DNA of 64,000 nt from Diphasiastrum complanatum. Taxonomy: Eukaryota; Streptophyta; Lycopodiopsida; Lycopodiales; Lycopodiaceae. The stretch covers positions 21,077,192-21,141,191 of the forward strand of contig CM055102.1 in NCBI GenBank assembly GCA_029204225.1. The letters are read 5' to 3'. A program made the translations under genes and the position numbers. Positions 45,907 to 56,899 of this stretch are shown here, in pieces; within the stretch, counting starts at the first letter, position 1, and the number at the start of each line of letters is the position of its first letter. The notes below the pieces were generated by a model. It ran no database searches. It saw only the letters and a list, made by a program, of their open reading frames with translations, and was not told the DNA's origin.

Positions 45907-48160
45907 ATGGCTGCCCCTGGAGGTGCTCCTCAGGAAGTCAATCCAATCATTGTTAGAAGAGCACCCCATTTGGATCTACCCAAATACAATGGATTAACAG
46001 ATCCAGTTAGATTTTTTCAAATCTAATCTGAATCTTGTGAAGTCTATGGCAAATTTTTTTCCCAGGATAAACTTAAGTTTTTTCCTATGGCCTTAGCAGG
46101 CACAACACAAGATTGGTATTATAATCAAAATGAAACTGAGCGTACGGATTGGGAGACTGTTAAATGAGCCCTTATCACATGAATCAAACCTTGGAAGTTT
46201 ATGGATGACCCTTTCTTACTTTTAAATAAACTTAAAATGGAAAAGCGGAAAATGGTTCGAGATTACATTGAACGGGTAAAACGCCTCAGATCTGAGTGCA
46301 AACCTGAGCTGATTAACGAAAATGCCATGATTATGTGGTTTTTGTCAGGTTTACCTAAAAGGATCATACGTGAGCTGAAATGCCATAATGAGTACGCAAT
46401 GTTGCAAAATGCTATGGATGATGCAATTTGGAAAGAGGATGAAGATTCAGACGATGAGCCAAATATCAATATGTTGCCTTATACAGCAGGGTAGACCACT
46501 ACGACATCGCCCACTATTGCATCAACGAATGTCAACGCTACTGCAGAAATGATGCTCAATGAATTCAAGAAAATCGGAAAGAACCAACAGAAACAGATGG
46601 AAAAGTTGCAGTCGCAATTTGATGAGAAGATCAAAGCATTGGAAAATTTTCATGGACAAGCGAACAAGGAACCTGAGAAGTTTGCAAAGACTTTTCCTAC
46701 CAGGGAAAATGTCTGGTGTTCTATTTGTACATATGCCAATTGTGTAATTCACCAGATCATGAGACTGCTTTTTGCAACTTCATTCCTCGGATAATTCAGC
46801 AACGGTATGTCCAGATGGGATATCGAGAACCACATTATGGAGGAAATCCAGCAACTAGACCTCGACAATCTGCTCTTTGATACCCAGAATGATTAGCCTT
46901 ACCTGCCCCACCAAAGCACCCCACTCCTCCTGCCAATTTGATGGAACCAGAACCTTACAAAAGTGCCGAGCAATGGAACTATGGTAATGATCAAGAAGGT
47001 GGATCTTCAAAACAGCATGTTATTTACGCTGCCGCGCAACAACAAGCAATGCACAAAACTTGGTGTGTGCATTAACACTTAATGCCTTTGTAGATATATC
47101 TGCAACCATGTCTTGCATTCTACAGTACGTTAAGCTTACCTCCTTGTTGAGAATCTTGCCCCTAATATAGTGATATCGATTTCAATGTGCTTACTCCTAG
47201 AGTGAAATTTGATCTTCTCTAACACTATACTACATTTGTGAGCAGATTTAGCCATCACTGGAAACTGCACCAGAGCACCACTTGGATGCTTTGCATGTGG
47301 AGAAAATCACAAACTTCAAGCTCCAAAAGCACCAAATGCACCAAACTATCCAAAGATGCTCAAAAAGGTAAATTTGTACCATTATGTCGTGACTGTGGTT
47401 ATGGGCAGTGCTATAAAAACTGTCCAGCAAGACCGAAGCCACCACCAGCTACAGCTCCTGTAAATTTGATAACAATCAAGCAAAGACCAGTAGCTCAGAA
47501 TAAACCAAGTGTACCCTTGATGTTGGTCACCAGAGCACAGAAGCAGAAAGAACCGATAGCAGATCCAGTACCTACTAATTCTATACCATTAATGGATATA
47601 TCAACAGCATCTGGAGTCTATCCAAATATTCACGCAGAAATAGAAGATATCAGGATATGAGATAGTGGATTAAACATCTGCAAGAAGAAGAGAAGATTGA
47701 AGCTGCTAAAGCAACAGCCAAAGTTCATTCTTCACCATTGCAGCCACCAAAAAAATTCATGTATAGATATGAATGATCAGTTGCATCATCATGAAGAACC
47801 CTTCAGGATGACTGAACCGGAAGAACAGCAAACAGAACTGCTTATAAATATTTTGTCTAGTAAGATTAATATTTCATTGGAAGAGATCCTGAAGTTGGTG
47901 CCAAAAGCGAAAGAAGTATAAGCACAAAAGTTAGCTCAAGCAAAACCAGAGGTCCATCAAGAGCCACTTTTTTGTGCTGGTTTTGAAAAATCTAATGAAG
48001 TACTCCATATTGGAGCAGCTTGGAAAAGTGAACAGAAAAATATCACTTTGTCGATACAACATAGACAATTTCCTAATGAAATGCTGTGATAGATGGCGGT
48101 TCGGAAGTTAACCTGATTTCTACAAAGCTATGTGCAGAATGGGGCCTTACACAGATAAAA
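45907..48160 (+). pseudogene. Gag and protease region of the Tat/Athila-like element
   Basis: It starts MAAPGGAPQEVNPI, then the retrotransposon-gag segment: LDLPKYNGLTDPVRFF, FFPMALAGTTQDWYYN, YIERVKRLRSEC and WFLSGLPKRIIRELK. Further on there is a basic/coiled stretch and a Cys-rich CRDCGYGQCYKNC at about 47391. The protease motif IDGGSEVNLIS is at about 48090, using DGGS instead of D(T/S)G, as in some plant Ty3 lineages. Stops occur at about 46023, 46164 and 46491 and in the 46.8 kb region. A foreign Copia piece on the opposite strand sits at about 47080-47245. The Copia element at 48222 cuts the protease gene. Confidence 0.8.
47080..47245 (-). pseudogene. Copia RNase H C-terminal fragment inserted in the gag region
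   Basis: The minus strand reads KFHSRSKHIEID, then after a 1 bp loss YHYIRGKILNKEVSLTYCRM and QDMVADISTK. This is the conserved end of Copia RNase H (HARTKHIEI..HF.R......VADIFTK). It lies on the opposite strand of, and interrupts, a Ty3 gag. Confidence 0.75.
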
Positions 48161-48221
48161 CCTGCGACTTTTGCCATTAAGCTAGCTGATCAAATGAGTA
48201 CGCATGATTGAAGATATACAT

Positions 48222-48903
48222 TGTTAAAAATTCACAATTCTAGCTTGACTAGTTTTGGTCATATGACTTGTAAATAGTTAGATGGTCATGATGTGGCTTG
48301 TCACACGTGCCAAATAGCATAGGATTCCATTCATAAGGATGTTCTCAAGTAGACCTAAGTGTTAGAACCTTTGGAATGAGTCCAAATTATGCTTAGATAC
48401 AAGGGAGAAAAAATAGGAGCTATTTTTGGTAGTTTTTGCATTGTTGAGGGATCTTCAAGATTCCAACCCTAACTTGGTAGGGATGAAAGATCCACCAAAA
48501 TTAGCATTAGGGATAGGTTTAGGGCTACTCATACCTGCCCAAAACCGTGATGGATCATGTATATATAGGTGATGATATCTCACCAAAATCAATCAAGCAA
48601 TTTCATGTTTTTTCTCTCATAATGGTGCAATTGCTCTCTATGTTCATAATTGTTTGAGTACTTGTGATTACTAATGATTATAGGATTTAATGTAGGTCTG
48701 GTGTACAGTACTCAGACTGTGGGAGGCCGTACTTTCACACGTGTGAAGCCTTCTTCAAGGATTTGGGCCATTTAGTGAGGTTCAAGCATAGATTTTTGAT
48801 GGATTTTGATGGTTCAACTTGTGCTAATCTTATGAAATCATAATCTATTGTTTCCCTCATCATTTCAAGTGTTTTAGGATTCTTATTTGCTGTAATTTTT
48901 ACA
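48222..48903 (+). repeat. 5' LTR of the young Copia element (682 bp)
   Basis: TGTTAAAAATTC...ATTTTTACA. By eye it differs from the 3' LTR at about 11 bases and two 1-bp indels, about 1.6%. It carries a GTATATATAGG TATA-like box at about 48560. Confidence 0.97.
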
Positions 48904-48915
48904 TGGTATCAGAGC
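48904..48915 (+). other. Primer-binding site TGGTATCAGAGC
   Basis: Immediately follows the LTR end and is complementary to the 3' end of plant initiator Met-tRNA, the standard Copia primer. Confidence 0.95.
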
Positions 48916-49714
48916 CTAAAGGCTGAAATGAGCTAAATCCTTGGTTTTCATTCAATTTGATCACAATTTTTGATCTAAATCTTGTGTAAATTGGATCTTA
49001 GCATCTAGTATTGATTCTAGAACTCAAAGTGAGTCAAATACATTGGAGATTGGTGTTGTGTGACTTCATTTGCAGGTGTTTAGGTGTCTAAAACCAGAGG
49101 CAAAGTTGAATTCAATTCACATTACCAAGATAGCAAGTTTTGCTTGCTCCAAGCATTGATTTCTAAGCAAGTTTTGGAGGTGATTTCATAGAGGAGGCTT
49201 TCTAGCATTCAAGGAGAGGGAAGATCAGAGTTTTGAGGAATCTTCAAGGCTGTTCTAAGGTGTAGTAGACACCTCCTAAAGTGATTTAGGTTCAGTCCAA
49301 CCATTGCTTGACTTATGCACCAAATTAGATCAATTTTTCATCAATTTTGATCATTTTTTGCTTGTGATTGGATAGTAGATTGTGTTGCATCCTCATTAAG
49401 TTCCATTTAGATCTTTTACAAGTGATTTTGGAAGTATATTAGGTTGCTGAAATTCACTCTTGATCAGATCATTTGGAAGCTTTAATGTTCTTTATAGAAA
49501 GCGGGGCAATTCTACTAGTATTGTCTACTTCAATCAAGCAAGTGCATTGTTTCTAGTATTCTATGATTTGATTTTGTTAGAGATCATTCTTAGACCTTTA
49601 TAGGAAGTCTATTACTGATCTTTTCAGGTCCCTAAGAAGTGGGATAAGGTAGACCTTCAATCAAATCAATAGAAGTAACCTTCATTTGTGTCAAGTCCTT
49701 GATTAGGAGACTAG

Positions 49715-51490
49715 ATGGCATCTATAAATGCATATCTTTTGGATACTAATGAAAGGCTCAACAAAACTAACTATTCCATATGGAAAGTTAGAATGGAATC
49801 TATCATGATCATGCAAGATCTGATGGAAATTGTAAATGGTAAGGAGGGTGAACCTATTCATCCTCAAGAAAAAGCCAAATACATCAAGAGGTGCAATGTT
49901 GCACTACATTGCATAAAAATGAATGTTGCAAATGAACTCTTAAGAGAGGTAGGAGATTGCACTTCAGCTCAAGATGCTTGGGAGACTTTGCAAAAGGTCT
50001 ATGAATCCAAGAACCAAACTAGAATGTTAGCTTTGAAGAATCAAATCTATAGAAGCTATCAAAAGAAAGGAGAGAGTGCACATACTTTTGTCCTAAGAGT
50101 AAAGGAATTGAACAAAGAGCTAGCCTTTATAGGTGACCCTATCAAGGATGAAGAGCTTGTTCAACTCATATTGAATGGACTAAGCTTTGAATTTGACAAT
50201 TTGGTTCAGGGATATGCAATTATGGGTAAGCTACCCATACTTGAAGAACTCCAAGGCACACTCATGGCCGAGGAATCAAGAAGGAGCCAAATGCAAGAGA
50301 GGATGGATAGGCTTTCCATCCAAGGTGGAGATGACCAAGCTCTCTTCACTAAAGGCAAAGGCAAGTCCAAAGGCAAAGGATCAACATTCAAGAAGTCTAC
50401 AAAGCTTGAGGATCAAGAAGGACCCCCAAAGGCATCTCCATCAACCACCAAAGTCAAGAAGGACAAATCAAAGGTGAAGTGCTACTATTGTAGCAAGATG
50501 GGGCATTATGCTTCGGAATGCTTCAAGAGGAAGCAAGATCAAAGCCAAGCCAACATGAGCAAAGAGGAGGAGGAGGAGGAGAGTTCACATGAGGACTCTC
50601 TCATGATGTCCATATTTTCTTCAACAAGCTTCAAAGGAGAAGATCCTTGGTGGATTGACTCGGGTGCTAGTTCACACATGACTAGTAAAAGGGAGTTTTT
50701 CTCTTATCTTTTATCTTATGATGGACCTATAAAGTCTATCTATACAGCAAATGATGAAGCTTGTAAGATTGAAGGAGTTGGTAGCATTCCCTTTTGCTTA
50801 GGATCTTTCAAAAAGATCAACATAGAAGGTGTTTTGTACATTCCTACAATAACAAAGAATCTACTAAGTGTTGGCCAAATGGTAGACAATGGTTTCAATG
50901 TTGAATTTGCTTCAAATGAATGTTTCATCAAGAAGAAGGGTAAGATAGTGGCTAAGGGCACTAGACTTGGCAAACTTTATAAGCTGGATGCATTTGTGGA
51001 TACTAATGTTGTCATGTTGGCCGAGAAGAGCAAGATATCTACCTTTACTTTATGGCACAAAAGACTTGGACATGTCAACTCGGGTTCCATGGAGGCTATG
51101 ATCAAGGAGGAGTATGCTTTAGGCCTACCAAGGTCTATTGGGAAGGAAGACAAGGTTTGTGAAGCTTGTGCCTTATCCAAGGCACATAAGAAGGTGTTTC
51201 CTAACTCCATCACAAAGTCATCTCATCCTCTTGAACTCATACACTCGGATGTGCACATTGCTAGCACCAAATCTAATGGAGGTTCATCCATGTTTTTAAC
51301 CTTCATTGATGACTACTCAAGATATTGTTGGGTGTTCTTACTTTCCTTCAAGTCTCAAGTATTTGATACTTTTGTAAATTTCAAGTTGTTTGTTGAAAAG
51401 CATCATAATCATAGCATCAAGATTCTTAGAAGTGACAATGGTGGAGAATTCATCTCCAATGAGTTCAAGGCCTTTTGTGAGGAGGAATAG
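49715..51490 (+). CDS. Copia Gag-protease-partial integrase polyprotein, 591 aa
   Basis: A single open frame from MASINAYLLDTNERLNK. Residues about 10-200 are the gag (LNKTNYSIWKVRME, then the UBN2-type region). The zinc knuckle CYYCSKMGHYASEC is at 256-269. The protease motif WWIDSGASSHMT is at 312, GAG-pre-integrase LWHKRLGHVNSGS at about 445, with CEACALSKAHKK. The integrase core has HSDVH at about 510, FIDDYSRYCWVF and RSDNGGEF at about 573. The frame ends with TAG directly after KAFCEEE, before the region with the third catalytic residue (NGVVERKN in relatives) and the C-terminal domain. Gag should form particles and the protease looks intact, but integrase cannot be active. The next ORF starts 3 bases after the stop. 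Confidence 0.95.
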   Translation: MASINAYLLDTNERLNKTNYSIWKVRMESIMIMQDLMEIVNGKEGEPIHPQEKAKYIKRCNVALHCIKMNVANELLREVGDCTSAQDAWETLQKVYESKNQTRMLALKNQIYRSYQKKGESAHTFVLRVKELNKELAFIGDPIKDEELVQLILNGLSFEFDNLVQGYAIMGKLPILEELQGTLMAEESRRSQMQERMDRLSIQGGDDQALFTKGKGKSKGKGSTFKKSTKLEDQEGPPKASPSTTKVKKDKSKVKCYYCSKMGHYASECFKRKQDQSQANMSKEEEEEESSHEDSLMMSIFSSTSFKGEDPWWIDSGASSHMTSKREFFSYLLSYDGPIKSIYTANDEACKIEGVGSIPFCLGSFKKINIEGVLYIPTITKNLLSVGQMVDNGFNVEFASNECFIKKKGKIVAKGTRLGKLYKLDAFVDTNVVMLAEKSKISTFTLWHKRLGHVNSGSMEAMIKEEYALGLPRSIGKEDKVCEACALSKAHKKVFPNSITKSSHPLELIHSDVHIASTKSNGGSSMFLTFIDDYSRYCWVFLLSFKSQVFDTFVNFKLFVEKHHNHSIKILRSDNGGEFISNEFKAFCEEE

Positions 51491-51493
51491 AAG

Positions 51494-53221
51494 ATGGCCG
51501 AGGAGCAAGATCTTGGTTTTGAGGAGGAGCTCATGGAGGAGCAAGCACCAAACCCACCTATCACACCAAGGAGATCTTCAAGGGCAAAAGTGGAGCCATC
51601 AAGGCTCACATATCAAGGCAAAGGACAGCAAGTTGAGGGTATCTCATCCACTTCTTATGCTTTATCTAGTTTTGAAGAACCGTCTAATGTTGAAGATGCA
51701 TTGAACTCCAAAGAATGGTATAAAGCTATGTTGGATGAGTATGATGCCTTGATTGAGAATGAAACTTGGTTGCTTGTTGAGAGACCTCAAAGGAATGTAA
51801 TAGGATGCAAGTGGGTCTTCAAGCTTAAGTTGAATGCAAATGGGAGTGTTAACAAACATAAAGCAAGATTAGTTGCAAAAGGTTATGCTCAAGAGAGAGG
51901 GATAGACTATGAGGAAACTTTTGCACCCGTGGCCAAGATGGTCACAATAAGACTAATCATTGCACTTGCATCACATTTTGGATGGATTCTATGTCAAATG
52001 GATGTCTCTAATGCTTTCTTGAATGGTTTTTTGGAAGAGGATATCTATATGGAACAGCCACAAGGGTTCATCAAGCATGGAATGGAGAACAAAGTATGCC
52101 ATCTCCAAAGAAGCATCTATGGCTTGAAGCAAGCCTCGAGATCTTGGAATTCAAGACTACATTGCTATCTTATTTCACTTTCTTTTGTTCAAAGTGAATA
52201 TGATCCTACTCTTTACATTAAGTTTGATGATATTGGTATTGTACTTTTACTCATTTATGTAGATGACATCATCATTAGTGGAAATAGTGTTGATGGTATT
52301 GAAAAAATCAAGATAGATCTATCCTTCGAGTTCAAGATGGTAGATCTAGGGTGTCTTCACTTCATCTTAGGCATAGAAGTACTTAGAGGGTCTGATTTTA
52401 TCTTTATAAGTCAAGTAAACTATGCTCAAAGTCTTTTGAAGAAGTTTAAGATGGAAGTATGCAAAAGTGTTGACACACCAATGGAGCAAGATGTAAAAGT
52501 GCCAAATGAAGATGATGAAAGATCCTTCATGGACATCACTTTGTTTAGGCAACTTATAGGTTCCTTAATGTGGATCACTATAACTAGACCAGATCTTAGC
52601 TTTAGTGTATGTAGGTTGAGCCAATCCATGCAAAAGCCATTGAATATCCATTGGAAAAAGGCTAAGAGGATTCTAAGATACATCTCGAGTACATTGGATT
52701 TTGGGATTCTATATAGAGGAGATGTGATTAACCTTCATGCATTTAGTGATTCAGATTTTGCAGGGGACAAGAGGGATAGGAAATCAACAAGTGCCTATTC
52801 AACTTTCATAGGAGAAGGTGTGGTTTCATGGCTTTCAAAAAAGCAAGAAACTATATCTCTATCTTCAACCGAGGCCGAGTACAAAGCTTTGACAACCACT
52901 ACAAAGGAGGTACTTTGGATCAAGAGATTATTGGTGGAACTAAAGATCATGGATTCAGAGGAGGCACCAATCATCTACAATGAAAATATATCAGCCCAAC
53001 ACCTTGCATCTAACCCAATCTTCCATGCAAGATCTAAGCACATTGAGATATGCCATCACTTTGTGAGAGAAATGGTGCAAGCCAAGGAGATTGTTTTGGA
53101 GCATGTTCCAAGCAATGAATGTGTAGCTGATCTACTTACTAAACCACTTCAAAAGACACCTTTTATGAAGTTCAGATCATCACTTGGAGTGATTAGTAAA
53201 GCAATGATTGAACCAAGCTAG
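51494..53221 (+). CDS. Copia reverse transcriptase-RNase H polyprotein, 575 aa
   Basis: It opens with MAEEQDLGFEEE, part of the acidic linker, then RRSSRAKVEPSRLTY and GQQVEG. RT runs about residues 75-330: [49 protein letters not shown] and YVDD (52256-52267). RNase H runs about 410-560: DSDFAGDKRDRKSTS, LSSTEAEYKAL and HARSKHIEICHHF, ending VADLLTKPLQ. The usual CDN motif reads YNEN, so one RNase H acidic residue is changed. In intact relatives this is one frame with gag and integrase. Here the Met start 3 bp after the upstream stop is a by-product of the deletion and may not be used. Confidence 0.93.
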   Translation: MAEEQDLGFEEELMEEQAPNPPITPRRSSRAKVEPSRLTYQGKGQQVEGISSTSYALSSFEEPSNVEDALNSKEWYKAMLDEYDALIENETWLLVERPQRNVIGCKWVFKLKLNANGSVNKHKARLVAKGYAQERGIDYEETFAPVAKMVTIRLIIALASHFGWILCQMDVSNAFLNGFLEEDIYMEQPQGFIKHGMENKVCHLQRSIYGLKQASRSWNSRLHCYLISLSFVQSEYDPTLYIKFDDIGIVLLLIYVDDIIISGNSVDGIEKIKIDLSFEFKMVDLGCLHFILGIEVLRGSDFIFISQVNYAQSLLKKFKMEVCKSVDTPMEQDVKVPNEDDERSFMDITLFRQLIGSLMWITITRPDLSFSVCRLSQSMQKPLNIHWKKAKRILRYISSTLDFGILYRGDVINLHAFSDSDFAGDKRDRKSTSAYSTFIGEGVVSWLSKKQETISLSSTEAEYKALTTTTKEVLWIKRLLVELKIMDSEEAPIIYNENISAQHLASNPIFHARSKHIEICHHFVREMVQAKEIVLEHVPSNECVADLLTKPLQKTPFMKFRSSLGVISKAMIEPS

Positions 53222-53224
53222 ATA

Positions 53225-53235
53225 GTGAGGAGGAG
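53225..53235 (+). other. Polypurine tract of the young Copia element
   Basis: GTGAGGAGGAG directly before the TGTTA start of the 3' LTR and just after the RNase H stop. Confidence 0.85.
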
Positions 53236-53915
53236 TGTTAAAAATTCACAATTCTAGCTTGACTAGTTTTGGTCATATGACTTGTAAATAGTTAGATGGT
53301 CATGATGTGGCTTGTCACACGTGCCAAATAGCATAGGATTCCATTCATAAGGATGTTCTCAAGTAGACCTAAGTGTTAGAACATTTGGAATGAGTCCAAA
53401 TTTGCTTAGATACAACGGAGAAAAAATAGGAGCTATTTTTGGTAATTTTTGCATTGTTGAGGGATCTCCAAGATTCCAACCCTAACTTGGTAGGGATGAA
53501 AGATCCACCAAAATTAGCATTAGGGATAGGTTTAGGGCTACTCATACCTGCCCAAAACCGTGATGGATCATGTATATATAGGTGATGATATCTCACCAAA
53601 TCAATCAAGCAATTTCATGTTTTTTCTCTCATAATGGTGCAATTGCTCTCTATGTTCATAATTGTTTGAGTACTTGTGATTACTAATTATTATAGGATTG
53701 ACTGTAGGTCTGGTGTACAGTACTCAGACTGTAGGAGGCCGTACTTTCACACGTGTGAAGCCTTCTTCAAGGATTTGGGCCATTTAGTGAGGTTCAAGCA
53801 TAAATTTTTGATGAATTTTGATGGTTCAACTTGTGCTAATCTTATGAAATCATAATCTATTGTTTCCCTCATCATTTCAAGTGTTTTAGGATCCTTATTT
53901 GCTGTAATTTTTACA
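53236..53915 (+). repeat. 3' LTR of the young Copia element (680 bp)
   Basis: Same ends as the 5' LTR, TGTTAAAAATTC to ATTTTTACA, followed by the second TACAT. Confidence 0.97.
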
Positions 53916-53920
53916 TACAT

Positions 53921-55582
53921 GTCAGAATTGTCGAAGTACAGTTCGTCATTACTTTCGTAGTAATGGACTTACCAGAAGCACCAAATGTCTACCGAGTCCT
54001 ATTGGGAAGCCCATGGTTACAAGTTACACAAGTAATTCATAATTGGGGAACCGGAAAAATCACTTTTGAAAATCATGAACGTGCAGTCAAGGTTGATCCT
54101 GTAACTTGGACTTTCAAACCAGTGGTTCAAAAAGAAGATGATGATTCATCAACAACGGATCATGCTTGTGACCGACCAGAGAAAAATTTTGGAGTTCATT
54201 ACAATTCTCAAACAAATACTGTCAACTGGAATGAAGCTCTTGCAACAATTGATTGTACAGCAGGTTATATGTGTCAACAAGATAATCAGTCAGACTTAGG
54301 CGAGATTTCATTATTGGATCGAACCTTGGATACACCGATCACTTGGATACACATCATCGTCTCGGAAGTCATCACCTCTGCGATCAATTCCTACTAAGAA
54401 GGCTAAGTGAAGATCCAAGACAAGTAAGTTTTGACACAGAACAAACAGAGGTAGTCCATCATAATATGCCCAAACATTTTAAACGTTATACACTGGATGA
54501 TGTGGGTATCATGTTACCCAAAGCACATCGTGAACCCGAAGAACAGGTGTCGGAATCGAAAGATGTTTACGATGGCCCAACTAGGACATAGGCTATGAAT
54601 CTTGCTGAACCAGGAGAACCATAAAAGATTGTCCAAATTGGATCACAACTTAATCCTGAACAGTTTCAAGCACTCTGAACATTACTTATCAAGTATCAAG
54701 ATTGCCTTGCATGGATTTATCAAGATCTCAAGGGTATTCCGACATCAGTAATTGAACACACCATAACTTTAGTACCTGATGCAGTTCCAAAGATTACAAA
54801 GTTCTATCACTGTAATCTTAATGTTGCGGATCCTGATAAAGAAAGAGCTTCATAGACTGCTTGACGCAGATTTCATTTATGAGATCGAGCATACAAAATG
54901 GGTTTCACCGATTGTCATTGTTCCTAAGAAGAATGGGAAATTGAGAATTTGTGTGAATCTCAAGGCTTTGAACAAAGTGACGTGGAAGGATCACTTTCCG
55001 TTACCTTTTATTGAAAGCATTTTGGACCGCCTTGCTGGAGCGGAAGCTTATAGTTTTCTAGATGGATTTAGTGATTACAACCAGGTCAAGATTGCACCTG
55101 CAGATCACCACAAAACAGCTTTTGCAACAGAATGGGGCACCTATGCTTACAAAGTCATGTCGTTTGGACTTTGTAATACACCAAGTTTGTTCCAAAGAGT
55201 AATGCAATTTGCTTTTAAAGATTATCTACAGAAACTTCTTGAAATGTACTTGGATGACCTTGGAGTCCATAGCATAGATACTAACCATCTGGATCAATTG
55301 GAGAAAGTATTTGAAAGATGTCGCAAATATCAAATTTCCCTAAATCCAGAAAAATGTCAGATATGGGTTTTCCACGGAGTTGTGCTTGGGCATGTGATAT
55401 CGAGACATGGCATTGCCACATATTATTCTAAAATCAAGGTTATTGTGGAATTGCCACCACCAACAACAATTCGTGGAGTTTATGTATTTATGGGTCATGC
55501 AAATTATTATCGAATTTTTATTATCTTCTTTGCAGATTTAGCAAGACCTATATACAAATTGACTATTGTTCCTATTTGGTAG
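53921..55582 (+). pseudogene. Protease tail and reverse transcriptase of the Tat/Athila-like element
   Basis: It resumes after the Copia insertion with the protease C-terminus (MDLPEAPNVYRVLLGSPWLQ). A spacer with stops at about 54394, 54589, 54622 and 54676 leads into RT at about 54850-55400: TKWVSPIVIVPKKNGKLRIC, HFPLPFIESILDRLAGAEAYSF, KTAFATEWGTYAYKVMSFGL and YLDD at 55247-55258. The connection towards RNase H (GVYVFMGHANYYRIF) follows. YLDD and WVSPIVIVPKK place it in the Ty3 Tat/Athila type and clearly apart from the 30-36 kb element (FVDD). Confidence 0.9.
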
Positions 55583-56010
55583 TAGAGGCGTTAGAAGTCT
55601 TTGAAAAATTAAAAATAACATTAAATTCAGCACCGTTACTGCGTTCTCTAGATTGGACGATTGATTCATGTTCACATGGATGCCTCAAAATATGCCATTG
55701 GATCAGTTTTGACGCAGCCAAGTGATGGTAAGAAGGACTATCCAATATGATTTGCAAGCAAACAGCTTACAGAACCAGAGAAGAACTATTCAACAACAGA
55801 ATGTGAAGCGTTAGCCATGATTTTTGTTGTCTGGAAATTTTGTCATTACCTCATGGAAACGCACTTTACATTTTATACGCATCACCAGCCGTTATTTTAC
55901 TTGGTCAACAAGGCGTGCAATGTTGGGCGTATTGCAAGATGGTTATTGTTATTGACTTTCGAATTGTGGTTCGAAAGGGGAAGCAACATTATCTAGCCAA
56001 CCACATTTCG
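55583..56010 (+). pseudogene. RNase H remnant of the Tat/Athila-like element
   Basis: In another frame from the RT: DASKYAIGSVLTQ at about 55678, FASKQLTEPEKNYSTTECEA and LAMIFVVWKFCHYL, then YTHHQPL where TDHQPL is usual, so one catalytic Asp is His, then GRIARWLLLL. Stops and frameshifts separate it from both neighbours. Confidence 0.8.
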
Positions 56011-56040
56011 TGAATTGAATCTGCACCAATTAATACTGAA

Positions 56041-56880
56041 GTGGATGATAAATTACTAGACGTTGCATTATTCTATGTAGAAGCAGTACCTGAGCGAGCA
56101 GCGGATATTGTTGAGTACCTGATGTTAGGACAACCAAATGACTCTTTGAAAAAAGTACAGAAGAGGCAATTGATTCATAACACTCAACCTTATCAATTGA
56201 TTGCAGGACAATTCTATCGTTGTGGATCAGACAATATTCTACGTAGATGTGTTTTATCGCATGAAATATCAGAATTAATCATGTTTCCACATGATGGCAT
56301 GGGCGAAGGACACTTCTCCACGGATATTACTATTTACAAACTTTTGCAATCAGGTTGTTGCTGGCCTACGCTTCATAAGGATACAGAAAATTATATTCAG
56401 ACATGTGATGTTTGCCAGCAAGCACGATGGCCTACTAGATAGAACTATGAACCCTTGCATCCGATTTTATCTCAAGCGCCATTTGAAAAATGAGGACTAG
56501 ATTATGTTGGTCCTATTCGTCTTGCCGCACGAGGATCTCAAGCCCGATAAGATTTAGATGTGTGATCGAGATTGTCGGTGACCAGGGTACACACTCTGTT
56601 AATCAAACAATAAAGTGTTTACTGGAAGATTGTTTTGTTATACACAGATTACTATTTTTGTCATAATAGTGCAGAGAATCTTATTGGAAGATTCAGCTTG
56701 GCCATTCCCTATGGGTAATAAGGAGTACACAAAAGCAAGCTGATCAAGGAAAAATTGAAGTTTACCAGTGAAGGCCCGTACAAAGTGAAAGAAATCTTGA
56801 ACTAGAGAACAATGATTCTTGAACACTTGGACGGAAAACGTTTTGATACTCATGTGAATGGCAGCCGATTATGCAAGTTT
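56041..56880 (+). pseudogene. Integrase remnant with deletion and internal inversion (Tat/Athila-like element)
   Basis: The zinc-binding part (56260-56420) shows HDGMGEGHFS ... CDVCQQARWP, an HHCC domain. The core is mostly gone: GLDYVGPIRLAARGSQA (about 56491), then VGDQGTHSVNQTIKCLLEDC (about 56575). The next piece, GNGQAESSNKIL with the third catalytic Glu, is on the opposite strand (about 56649-56725). Plus-strand coding resumes with EGPYKVKEILN and LDGKRFDTHVNGSRLCKF (56765-56880), the usual integrase C-terminus. Confidence 0.8.
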
Positions 56881-56899
56881 TGACAGCCTGCTCTGCCAG

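Larger units (their letters stand above)
48217..53920 (+). mobile_element. Young, nearly complete Copia element with TACAT target duplications
   Basis: LTRs 48222-48903 and 53236-53915 are flanked by TACAT (48217-48221 and 53916-53920). PBS is at 48904, PPT just before 53236, and there are two long ORFs (49715-51490 and 51494-53221). The element lies inside the protease region of the older Ty3 element, in the same orientation. The internal region lacks the second half of integrase. Confidence 0.97.
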
